A stretch of DNA of 64,000 nucleotides from Pseudomonas sp. SDI (lineage in GTDB: Bacteria > Pseudomonadota > Gammaproteobacteria > Pseudomonadales > Pseudomonadaceae), in assembly GCF_003105155.1 (NCBI RefSeq), contig NZ_QETK01000018.1, positions 44,538 to 108,537 of the forward strand, read 5' to 3'. The notes beneath the pieces were generated by a model that saw nothing but the letters and a program-made list of their open reading frames with translations, did not search any database and was not told the DNA's origin. How positions within the stretch are numbered: the first letter of the stretch is position 1; each line of letters starts with the position of its first letter. The translations under genes were made by a program, and so were the position numbers. Shown in pieces: positions 57,554 to 64,000 of this stretch.

Positions 57554-59170
57554 ATGAAGCTTTCCAAGGAACTCGTCAACCAGGCCACAGCGACGTTCGG
57601 AACGCCGACCTATATCTACGACGAAACCGTGTTGCGCAGCAGTTTCAGCGAGTTGCGCCACGCGTTGCCGGACTGTGTGGACATCTTCTACGCCCTGAAG
57701 GTGAACCCGAACCTGTCCCTGGTAAAACTGATCCGTTCCTACGGCGGCAATACCGAGGTGTGTTCGCTGGGTGAGCTGGAAATTGCCCTGAAGGCCGGGG
57801 TTGCCGCCCAGGACATCATTTTCCTCGGTCCTTACAAGAAACCTGAAGAGCACCGCCGTGCCCTTGAGGTCGGGGTGTTCGCGATTGTCGTCGAGTCGGA
57901 AACCGAGCTGCGCAAGCTCTCGCTGCTGGCCGGCGAGCTGGGTTGCGTGGCACCGGTAGCGATCCGCATCAACCCGAATTTCTCCGCCTCCGGTTCGCCG
58001 TGGAAGATGGGCGGGCGGCCGACCCATTTCGGCATCGAGGAAGACACCGCCGTCGAGCATTTCGGCGAGTACATCAAGCTGCCGAACCTGGACATCAAGG
58101 GTATCCACGTCTACAACGGCACGAAGATTCTCGACGCGCAGTCGGTCTACGACAACGCCAGCTACATCCTCGACCTGTACCGCAACCTCACCCTGCGCTA
58201 TGGCTTGAACCTGAGCATGGTCGATGTCGGCGGCGGCCTGGGCATCAAGTATTACGAGAATGAAAAGGAACTCGACACCCACGCGCTCAAGCAGTTGCTG
58301 GCGCCCTTGTTCGAGACCTTCCACCGACAGTTCCCGAACACCCGGATCATCCTCGAATCGGGCCGCTTCATCGCCGGTAAATGCGGTGCGCTGCTGGTGA
58401 CCGTCGACAACATCAAGGAAAACCACGGCAAGACCTTCGCCGTGACCGACGGTGGCACCAACTGCCACGGCGCCGCGGCCGGCAGCGGTCAGGTGCTCAA
58501 GCGCAACTTCCGCATTGTCCATGCCAGCGGCAGCACGGGTGCGCCGCTGCGCGAATACCATATCTCCGGGCCGCTCTGTAGCCCCGACGACTTGCTCGGG
58601 CGCGATGTGCGCATCGAAACCCTGCGCGAAGGCGACGTGCTCGCGGTAACGGCCTCCGGCGCCTATGGCCCGACCGCTTCGCCAACCCTGTTCCATAGCC
58701 ATGGCCACCCGGCCGAGGTGATTGCCAGCAATGGCCGGCTGTTCCTCGCCCGTGCCCGCCAGACGGCCATCGACATCCGCGACAGCCATGCCGACGTACC
58801 GGTCAGCGAGATGCTCGGCACCAATGTGGTCAGCCTGCCGACGGCGGCGGCCAGTGCCACGGCCAGCCAGGCGGCTACCGAGCGGCGGCTGGGCGAAATC
58901 CTGCGGGTAGTGCTGAAGCTTCCCGAGCACACCCAGATCGGCGCCGACTCGCACCTGCGTGATGACCTTGGCCTCGACTCGCTGACCTCGATGGAGCTGC
59001 TGGTCCACCTCGAAGACCAGATCGATGGCTTCTTCGTCAACCCCGACACCATCACGCCCGGCCATTTCAATACCGTGGCCAGCCTGGCCCAGTATGTCGA
59101 CGCGCACAGCCGGCCGGCGCCGGCCCGCGCGCTAGCAGGCTTCGCCGAGGTGCACCATGAGCGTGTCTAA
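57554..59170 (+). CDS. Fold-III PLP decarboxylase fused to an acyl carrier protein
   Basis: 538 residues (AAGGGAG ribosome site). Residues ~1-420 are an ornithine/diaminopimelate-decarboxylase-type enzyme: PLP lysine K49 in FYALKVNPN, glycine loop VDVGGGLGI, ESGRFIAG, active-site Cys in GPLCSPDD, and GAYGPTASP near the substrate pocket. After a linker rich in Ala/Thr/Ser, residues ~445-515 are an acyl carrier domain with phosphopantetheine Ser476 in DDLGLDSLTSMELL. The fusion suggests that a carrier-bound amino acid is the substrate or product. It resembles the exosortase-A-associated decarboxylase/ligase pairs (TIGR03099/TIGR03098 as I recall them), but no exosortase gene is here. Overlaps the ligase gene by 14 bases. 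Confidence 0.85.
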   Translation: MKLSKELVNQATATFGTPTYIYDETVLRSSFSELRHALPDCVDIFYALKVNPNLSLVKLIRSYGGNTEVCSLGELEIALKAGVAAQDIIFLGPYKKPEEHRRALEVGVFAIVVESETELRKLSLLAGELGCVAPVAIRINPNFSASGSPWKMGGRPTHFGIEEDTAVEHFGEYIKLPNLDIKGIHVYNGTKILDAQSVYDNASYILDLYRNLTLRYGLNLSMVDVGGGLGIKYYENEKELDTHALKQLLAPLFETFHRQFPNTRIILESGRFIAGKCGALLVTVDNIKENHGKTFAVTDGGTNCHGAAAGSGQVLKRNFRIVHASGSTGAPLREYHISGPLCSPDDLLGRDVRIETLREGDVLAVTASGAYGPTASPTLFHSHGHPAEVIASNGRLFLARARQTAIDIRDSHADVPVSEMLGTNVVSLPTAAASATASQAATERRLGEILRVVLKLPEHTQIGADSHLRDDLGLDSLTSMELLVHLEDQIDGFFVNPDTITPGHFNTVASLAQYVDAHSRPAPARALAGFAEVHHERV

Positions 59171-60734
59171 GGTGCTTTTGCAGCATGTCCTGGAGGCGCG
59201 CAACGGCCAGCACCCGGACAAGGCTGCGATCATCTATGCCGATGAGACCTACACCTACACGCAGCTGGACGAAGCCAGCGCGCGGCTGGGTGCCGGTTTG
59301 CAAGTGCTCGGCCTGCAACGCCAGGAGCGCGTGGTGCTGTGCCTGGGCAATCGGGTGGAAACCGTCTGTGCCTTCTGGGGCGTGCTCAAGGCGGGGGGGG
59401 TGGTGGTCAACGTCGGCCTGGAAACTCCGCCCGACGGTCTCGACTACATCGTTCGCGATGCCGAGGCCTCGGTGCTGATCACCACCTCCGAGAAGTTCGC
59501 CAGCCTGCCGGCGTCGACCCGGGCGCTGGCGCACCTGCGCGCCATCGTGCTGCTCGACGGCATCGCCGATGCCGCCGAAACGCTGACCTTCGAAAGCGTG
59601 CTCAGCCAAGGCGGCGCCGCGCCGCTGCCGTGCGGCACGCTGGACCTGGACCTGGCGGCGATCATCTACACCTCCGGCTCCACCGGCGCGCCCAAGGGGG
59701 TGATGCTGACTCACCGCAACATGCTGGCGGCGCTGAACTCGTTGCACACCTACCTCGGCTACAACGAGCGCGACAACGTGCTGTGTTCGTTGCCGCTGTC
59801 GTTCGACTATGGCCTGTACCAGATGATCATGGCGCTCAGCGCCGGAGCCACGCTGGTGCTGGAAAAGGAATTCACCTGGCCGATCTTCCTGATCAAGAAG
59901 ATCCGCCAGTACCAGGTCACGGTCATTCCGTTCGTGCCGACCATGCTGATGCTGCTGCACGAGTACGCGCACAAGCGCGACGCGGTGTTCGAGCAGGTGC
60001 GCATGGTCACCAACACCGGCGCGGCGCTCAAGGCCAATCACATCGCGCAGATGAAGGCGCTGTTCCCGCAGGCGCTGATCTACTCGATGTACGGCCTTAC
60101 CGAGTGCAAGCGCTGCACCTACCTGCCGCCGGAAGACATCGACAGCAAGCCCGGCAGCGTTGGCATCGCGATCCCCAACACCGAGCTGTGGCTGGTGGAT
60201 GAAGACGGCCAGCGCATCGAACAGCCGTATCAGGTCGGCCAACTGGTGATTCGTGGCGCGACGGTCATGGCCGGCTACTGGCGCAACCCGCAGGCCAGCG
60301 CCGAGAAGCTCAAGCCGGGCCTGTACCCCGGCGAAAGCGTGCTGTACACCGGTGACTACTGCAGCCTCGACGAAGACGGCTACCTGTATTTCCAGGGGCG
60401 CATGGACCACGTGATCAAGTCGCGCGGCATGAAGGTCAGCCCGAGCGAGGTGGAAAGCTTCCTCTATGCCATCGACGGCGTCGAGGCTGCCGCTGTGGTC
60501 GGGGTCGAAGACGAGGCCGTCGGCGAAGGCCTGTGGGCTTTCGTCAGCCTGGGCGAGGGCGTTCCGCTGAGCAGCGAACTCCTGCTCGAACGCTGCCGTG
60601 CCGGCCTCGAAGCGCACAAGGTGCCGCTGGCGATCCGCATCGAAAGCAACCTGCCACGCACCGCCAATGGCAAGTTCGATCTACGTCAGTTGCAGGTGCA
60701 TGCACGCAACGCACAGCTGGCAGTTGCCGGTTGA
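59157..60734 (+). CDS. AMP-forming acyl/aminoacyl ligase partner of the decarboxylase-ACP protein
   Basis: 525 residues, ANL superfamily. Core motifs: A3 YTSGSTGAPKGVMLTHRN, A5 YGLTECKRCTY, A7 YTGDYCSLDEDGYLYF, A8 GRMDHVIKSRGMKVSPSEVE, A10 lysine in TANGKFDLRQL. It should adenylate a carboxylic or amino acid and load it on the carrier domain of the preceding protein, with which it is translationally coupled. The YGLTECKR form and overall length resemble ligases found next to exosortase-linked decarboxylases. The substrate code is not readable with confidence. A GC hairpin follows before the next gene. Confidence 0.85.
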   Translation: MSVSKVLLQHVLEARNGQHPDKAAIIYADETYTYTQLDEASARLGAGLQVLGLQRQERVVLCLGNRVETVCAFWGVLKAGGVVVNVGLETPPDGLDYIVRDAEASVLITTSEKFASLPASTRALAHLRAIVLLDGIADAAETLTFESVLSQGGAAPLPCGTLDLDLAAIIYTSGSTGAPKGVMLTHRNMLAALNSLHTYLGYNERDNVLCSLPLSFDYGLYQMIMALSAGATLVLEKEFTWPIFLIKKIRQYQVTVIPFVPTMLMLLHEYAHKRDAVFEQVRMVTNTGAALKANHIAQMKALFPQALIYSMYGLTECKRCTYLPPEDIDSKPGSVGIAIPNTELWLVDEDGQRIEQPYQVGQLVIRGATVMAGYWRNPQASAEKLKPGLYPGESVLYTGDYCSLDEDGYLYFQGRMDHVIKSRGMKVSPSEVESFLYAIDGVEAAAVVGVEDEAVGEGLWAFVSLGEGVPLSSELLLERCRAGLEAHKVPLAIRIESNLPRTANGKFDLRQLQVHARNAQLAVAG

Positions 60735-60741
60735 ACCGGGT

Positions 60742-60758
60742 GGGCGCCGGCGGCGCCC
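60742..60758 (+). terminator. GC hairpin between ligase and hydrolase genes
   Basis: GGGCGCC-GGC-GGCGCCC: perfect seven-base arms, then GTTTCG. A weak terminator or processing site inside the operon, eight bases after the ligase stop. Confidence 0.5.
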
Positions 60759-60791
60759 GTTTCGTCGAGTCAGTGGCCTAGGAGTGTCGTC

Positions 60792-61718
60792 ATGAGTCTG
60801 AGCAACAAGGGCAGGGAGCAAACGCTGGACGTCAACGGCAACCAGATCGCCTTGCGCATCTGGGGCAACGAAAGCGGGCACCCGGTGCTGGCGCTGCACG
60901 GCTGGCTGGACAACGCTGCTTCGTTCGACCGTCTGGCACCGCACCTGCAGAACTGCTTTGTGGTCGCCCCGGACCTGATCGGCCACGGCCGTTCCTCGCA
61001 CCGGCGCGGCGACAGCGGTTATTACCTGTGGGAGCACGCCGATGACATGAACGCCCTGGTCGAGTGCCTGGGCTGGAAGCGCTTCTCGGTGCTGGGCCAT
61101 TCCATGGGCAGTGGCGTGGCCTCGATTTTGGCCGCGATGAACAAGTCGATCGACAGCATGATCTTTATCGATGGCATGGGCGCGCCGTTCACCATCGACG
61201 AGCAGGACACCGTCGAGCACCTGAAAAAGTCCCATCGCCTGCTGCGCCTGGCGCTGCGCACGCGCCTGCATGGTTTCTCGGCGCCGGACAGCGTGCAGTT
61301 CAGCAGCGTCGAGGCGGCGATCAACGAGCGGCGCAACAGCATTGACGGCACCTTGTCCGCCGAAGGCGCGCGGCTGCTGGCGCTGCGCGACCTGCTCGGC
61401 GTCGGCGACGGCTACCGTTGGCGCCACGACCCGCGGCTGGTATTGCCCGAACCGATGCAACTGACCGAACAGCAAGCCTGCGACTTCCTTCGCCAGATCA
61501 GTTGCCCGCTGCACCTGATGCTCGGCCGCCAGGGGCTGTTTGCCGGCCCCGGCTTCGATAAACGCAAAAAAGCCTTGCCGTGGGCCGCGCGGGTCCACTG
61601 GCACGACGGCGGTCACCACTTCCACCTGGACGAACCCGACACCGTGCTGATCGAGCAGATCAACGCGGCGCTGGCTCAGAGTGAGCAGGGCCCGCTGCAA
61701 CGATTAGTCAATGAGTAA
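60792..61718 (+). CDS. Alpha/beta hydrolase of the decarboxylase-ACP cluster
   Basis: 308 residues. LALHGWLDNAASFDRLAPHL (oxyanion region), PDLIGHGRSSHR, nucleophile in VLGHSMGSGVASILAA, and catalytic His in WHDGGHHFHLDEPD. No signal peptide. In such a cluster it may be a type II thioesterase-like releasing enzyme or an editing hydrolase, but the sequence is of the general epoxide-hydrolase/haloperoxidase-like group and not a typical TEII. The role is inferred from context. Confidence 0.8.
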   Translation: MSLSNKGREQTLDVNGNQIALRIWGNESGHPVLALHGWLDNAASFDRLAPHLQNCFVVAPDLIGHGRSSHRRGDSGYYLWEHADDMNALVECLGWKRFSVLGHSMGSGVASILAAMNKSIDSMIFIDGMGAPFTIDEQDTVEHLKKSHRLLRLALRTRLHGFSAPDSVQFSSVEAAINERRNSIDGTLSAEGARLLALRDLLGVGDGYRWRHDPRLVLPEPMQLTEQQACDFLRQISCPLHLMLGRQGLFAGPGFDKRKKALPWAARVHWHDGGHHFHLDEPDTVLIEQINAALAQSEQGPLQRLVNE

Positions 61719-61730
61719 TGGAGTACGCGT

Positions 61731-62408
61731 GTGAAAGAGTTCTGGATTGCTCCGTCGATACTGGCGGCCAACTTTGCCCGCCTCGGCGATGAAGCCGAGC
61801 AGGTGCTGGCCGCCGGTGCCGACGTCATCCACATCGATGTGATGGATAACCACTATGTGCCTAACCTGACCATGGGTCCGATGTTCTGCAAGGCCCTGCG
61901 CGCGCATGGCATCACCGCGCCGATCGATGTGCACCTGATGGTCACTCCGGTCGACAGCATGATCCAGGCGTTTGCCGAGGCCGGGGCCGACTACATTTCG
62001 ATCCACCCCGATGCCACCCTGCACCTGGACCGCTCGCTGCAACTGATCAAGGACCTTGGTTGCAAGGCGGGCCTGGCGTTCAACCCGGCCACCGGGCTGG
62101 AGGTCAGCCACTATGTGCTGGACAAGCTCGACCTGCTGTTGCTGATGTCGGTGAACCCGGGCTTCGGTGGGCAATCGTTCATCCCCTCGGTGTTGCCCAA
62201 GATCGAGGCGGCGCGCAAGCTGATCGATGCCAGCGGCCGCGATATCCGCCTGGAAGTGGACGGCGGCGTTAACCTCGAGACCATCGGCCAGGTGGCCGCC
62301 GCCGGCGCCGACATGTTCGTCGCCGGCACCGCAATCTTCGCCACACGCGACTACCGCGCCACCATCCATGCCTTGCGCAGCACGATGGCCGACGCCATCG
62401 GGCGTTAA
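61731..62408 (+). CDS. Ribulose-phosphate 3-epimerase paralogue
   Basis: 225 residues from a GTG at 61731 (GGAG upstream), 12 bases after the hydrolase. Complete Rpe motifs: [71 protein letters not shown]. Metal-binding His and Asp residues are kept, so it is probably active. Pseudomonads have a housekeeping rpe near gph/trpE; this copy is more diverged and lies inside the biosynthetic operon. It may supply a sugar phosphate, or be a spare copy of a target enzyme. Confidence 0.8.
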   Translation: MKEFWIAPSILAANFARLGDEAEQVLAAGADVIHIDVMDNHYVPNLTMGPMFCKALRAHGITAPIDVHLMVTPVDSMIQAFAEAGADYISIHPDATLHLDRSLQLIKDLGCKAGLAFNPATGLEVSHYVLDKLDLLLLMSVNPGFGGQSFIPSVLPKIEAARKLIDASGRDIRLEVDGGVNLETIGQVAAAGADMFVAGTAIFATRDYRATIHALRSTMADAIGR

Positions 62409-62445
62409 CCGAGCTGCCTGCGCCTGTCGATTTTCCGCGAACAAT

Positions 62446-63531
62446 ATGAGTTACCCGTCCTTGCAAAATAATATGTTTATCAAGGCCTTGCTGCGTCAAC
62501 CCACGGCGCGTACGCCGGTCTGGCTATTACGCCAGGCCGGGCGTTACCTGCCCGAGCACCGCGTGTTGCGCGCGCGGGCCGGCTCCTACCTGGACCTGCT
62601 GCGCACCCCGGACTACGCCACCGAAGCTACCCTGCAACCGTTGCGACGGTTCGACCTGGATGCGGCGGTGGTCTATTCGGACATCCTGCAACTGCCCGAC
62701 GCCATGGGCCTGGGGTTGTATTTCGTCCACGGCGAGGGCCCGCGCTTTCGCCATCCGTTGCGCGACGAGGCGGCTATAGAGCGCTTACGTGTGCCCGAAC
62801 CGCATGCCCTCGAACATCTTTACCTGACCATGGCCCAGGTGCGCCGCGAGCTGGCCGGCCGGGTGCCGCTGATCGGCTTTGCCGGCAGCCCCTGGAGTCT
62901 GGCCTGTTTCATGGTGGAAGGTGGGCCGCCGGGCGATTTCCAGCTGATCAAGAAGATGCTCTACCGGCGCCCAGAGCTGCTGCACAGCCTGTTGCGCACG
63001 TTGGCGCAGGCGGTGGCGGCCGATCTCAACGCGCAGATCGAGGCAGGCGCGGCGGCGGTGATCGTGGTCGATACCTGGGGCGGGGCACTGGCCGACGGCA
63101 TGTACCAGCGCTTTTCGTTGTTCTACATGCGCGAAGTGCTGGCACGCCTGCACAAGAGCCACAACGGCCAGCGGATCCCTTCGCTGATCCATACCCGCGG
63201 CGCGTTCCAGTGGCTCAATGTGCTGGCCGACAGCGGTGCCGATGCGCTGGGGGTGGACTGGAGCTGCGACCTGGCCATGGCCCGGCAGTTGGTGGGCAGC
63301 CGGGTAGCCCTGCAAGGTAACCTCGACCCGAGTATCCTGCTCGCCGATGAGGCCAGTATCCGTCGTGAAGTGCGTCGGGTGTTGCAGAGCCTGGGGCCGC
63401 CGGCGGCGGGTTTTGGCCATGTGTTCAATCTGGGCCATGGGATTTCGGCGGCTGTCTCGCCCGAGGCGGTGGCTGTGCTGGTCGACGCGGTGCACGAGTT
63501 CAGCCGCGTTGCAGGAGGTGTGCATGCTTGA
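62446..63531 (+). CDS. Uroporphyrinogen decarboxylase (HemE) paralogue
   Basis: 361 residues from the ATG at 62446. HemE signature residues are present: LLRQAGRYLPEHRVLRA (the family has YLPEYR), the Asp pocket DAAVVYSDILQLPDAMGLGL, GFAGSPWSLACFMVEG, DTWGGALADGMYQRFS, and GFGHVFNLGHGI at the C-terminus. The usual catalytic Asp and Tyr regions look intact, but the first Arg/Tyr loop differs. The housekeeping hemE should be elsewhere in the chromosome. It may decarboxylate another tetrapyrrole or cluster product. Overlaps the MarR gene by eight bases. Confidence 0.8.
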   Translation: MSYPSLQNNMFIKALLRQPTARTPVWLLRQAGRYLPEHRVLRARAGSYLDLLRTPDYATEATLQPLRRFDLDAAVVYSDILQLPDAMGLGLYFVHGEGPRFRHPLRDEAAIERLRVPEPHALEHLYLTMAQVRRELAGRVPLIGFAGSPWSLACFMVEGGPPGDFQLIKKMLYRRPELLHSLLRTLAQAVAADLNAQIEAGAAAVIVVDTWGGALADGMYQRFSLFYMREVLARLHKSHNGQRIPSLIHTRGAFQWLNVLADSGADALGVDWSCDLAMARQLVGSRVALQGNLDPSILLADEASIRREVRRVLQSLGPPAAGFGHVFNLGHGISAAVSPEAVAVLVDAVHEFSRVAGGVHA

Positions 63532-63952
63532 TCCGACTTTCGACTTCGACAAGATGCTCTGCTTCTCGTTGTACTCGACCGCCAACGCCATGGTTCGCGA
63601 CTACGCCGAACCGCTCAAGCGCCGTGGCGTGACCTACCCGCAACTGCTGGTGATGGCCGGGCTGTGGGGCAAGGACGATGTCTCCATCAGTGCGCTGAGC
63701 GAGCTGACCCTGTTTGACCTGGGGACGTTGACGCCGATCGTCAAGCGCTTGGCCGATGCCGGGTTTATCACGGTGTACCTGGACCCGAGCGATCGCCGGC
63801 GCCGCAACCTGCTGCTGACCGACAAGGGCCGCGAGCTGAAGGCCGAGGCGGCGCAGGTGTTCAGCAACATGGCCTGCAAGATCGACCTGGGCGAGCAGGA
63901 TGTGGCGCAGGTGCTGGATGTGTGTCACCGGATCCGTTCGAGATTGCGCTGA
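63524..63952 (+). CDS. MarR-family regulator, OhrR-like
   Basis: 142 residues from the ATG at 63524 (GCAGGAGGT seven bases upstream). MarR winged helix: TYPQLLVMAGLWGKDDVSISALSELTLFDLGTLTPIVKRL in pieces, and wing DPSDRRRRNLLLTDKGREL. The N-terminal LCFSLYSTANAM carries a single Cys in the position of the peroxide-sensing Cys of OhrR. No ohr gene is adjacent. It closes the six-gene operon, so it probably regulates the cluster in response to oxidant or an aromatic ligand. Confidence 0.85.
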   Translation: MLDPTFDFDKMLCFSLYSTANAMVRDYAEPLKRRGVTYPQLLVMAGLWGKDDVSISALSELTLFDLGTLTPIVKRLADAGFITVYLDPSDRRRRNLLLTDKGRELKAEAAQVFSNMACKIDLGEQDVAQVLDVCHRIRSRLR

Positions 63953-63955
63953 GCC

Positions 63956-63990
63956 AATCGCGGGACGCGCCCGCTCCCACAAAGGCAGCG
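63956..63990. repeat. REP-type element at the window edge
   Basis: TCGCGGGACGCGCCCGCTCCCAC pattern (63958-63980, given as its general form) matches the half-element found in the HxlR gene (TCGCGGGACGA). It follows the MarR stop by a few bases and probably separates the operon from the next gene. Confidence 0.5.
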
Positions 63991-64000
63991 CCTACCCTGT

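Overview
The window reads as a chromosome segment of a fluorescent pseudomonad, most like the Pseudomonas putida group. The grounds are high GC with Pseudomonas-like codon use, a PrrF-type iron-responsive small RNA, a liu (leucine/isovalerate) operon next to an acyl-CoA synthetase and glgB, REP-type inverted repeats, and many genes of Pseudomonas type. I see no rRNA, tRNA, CRISPR array, insertion sequence or prophage.

Left end (1-13.4 kb). A minus-strand operon carries two related secreted proteins of unknown function followed by csgB- and csgA-like curlins (the last runs off the window). Divergent from it is a plus-strand block: sensor kinase, 927-residue multicopper oxidase, SCO1/cytochrome c fusion, second closely related sensor kinase, and an NtrC-type sigma-54 activator. 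The layout resembles the MnxS1/MnxS2/MnxR plus multicopper-oxidase system of Mn(II)-oxidising P. putida (by recall, not proven here). Both the oxidase and the secreted-protein/curlin operon have a clear -24/-12 sigma-54 promoter. Each promoter also has a perfect 14-bp inverted repeat centred exactly 97 bp upstream of its -24 GG. That predicts co-regulation of a metal/phenol oxidase with an extracellular amyloid-type operon.

13.4-27 kb: a second YebC/PmpR-type protein, an EAL phosphodiesterase, a soluble PAS-PAS-MCP protein like BdlA, a Trp-rich small protein, propionyl-CoA synthetase, then a complete Csu-type chaperone-usher pilus operon (four SCPU pilins, chaperone, usher, tip protein). 26-31 kb: a divergent MFS transporter/HxlR pair with a 20-bp-arm operator, an M14 carboxypeptidase, an odd sigma-region-4/FecR-N fusion with a Fur box, PrrF, and a LexA-like repressor that has lost its catalytic residues.

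31-42 kb: liuABCD, a divergent acyl-CoA synthetase, a decayed treS/maltokinase remnant and an intact glgB. 42-49 kb: a Fur-controlled FecI/FecR/TonB receptor unit and an azlCD-araC operon. 49-57 kb: DNA polymerase II with a LexA-like operator, an orphan RHS protein with a possible clan-CD peptidase tail, a LysE exporter, a hydrolase, an acetyltransferase and an orphan cbb3 oxidase subunit pair (ccoN4Q4-like).

Right end (57.5-64 kb): a tightly packed six-gene operon that looks like an uncharacterised biosynthetic cluster. It contains a PLP decarboxylase fused to an acyl carrier protein, an AMP-forming ligase, an alpha/beta hydrolase, paralogues of ribulose-phosphate 3-epimerase and uroporphyrinogen decarboxylase, and an OhrR/MarR-type regulator. 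This cluster and the sigma-54-linked oxidase/curlin region are the two best candidates for undescribed biology.
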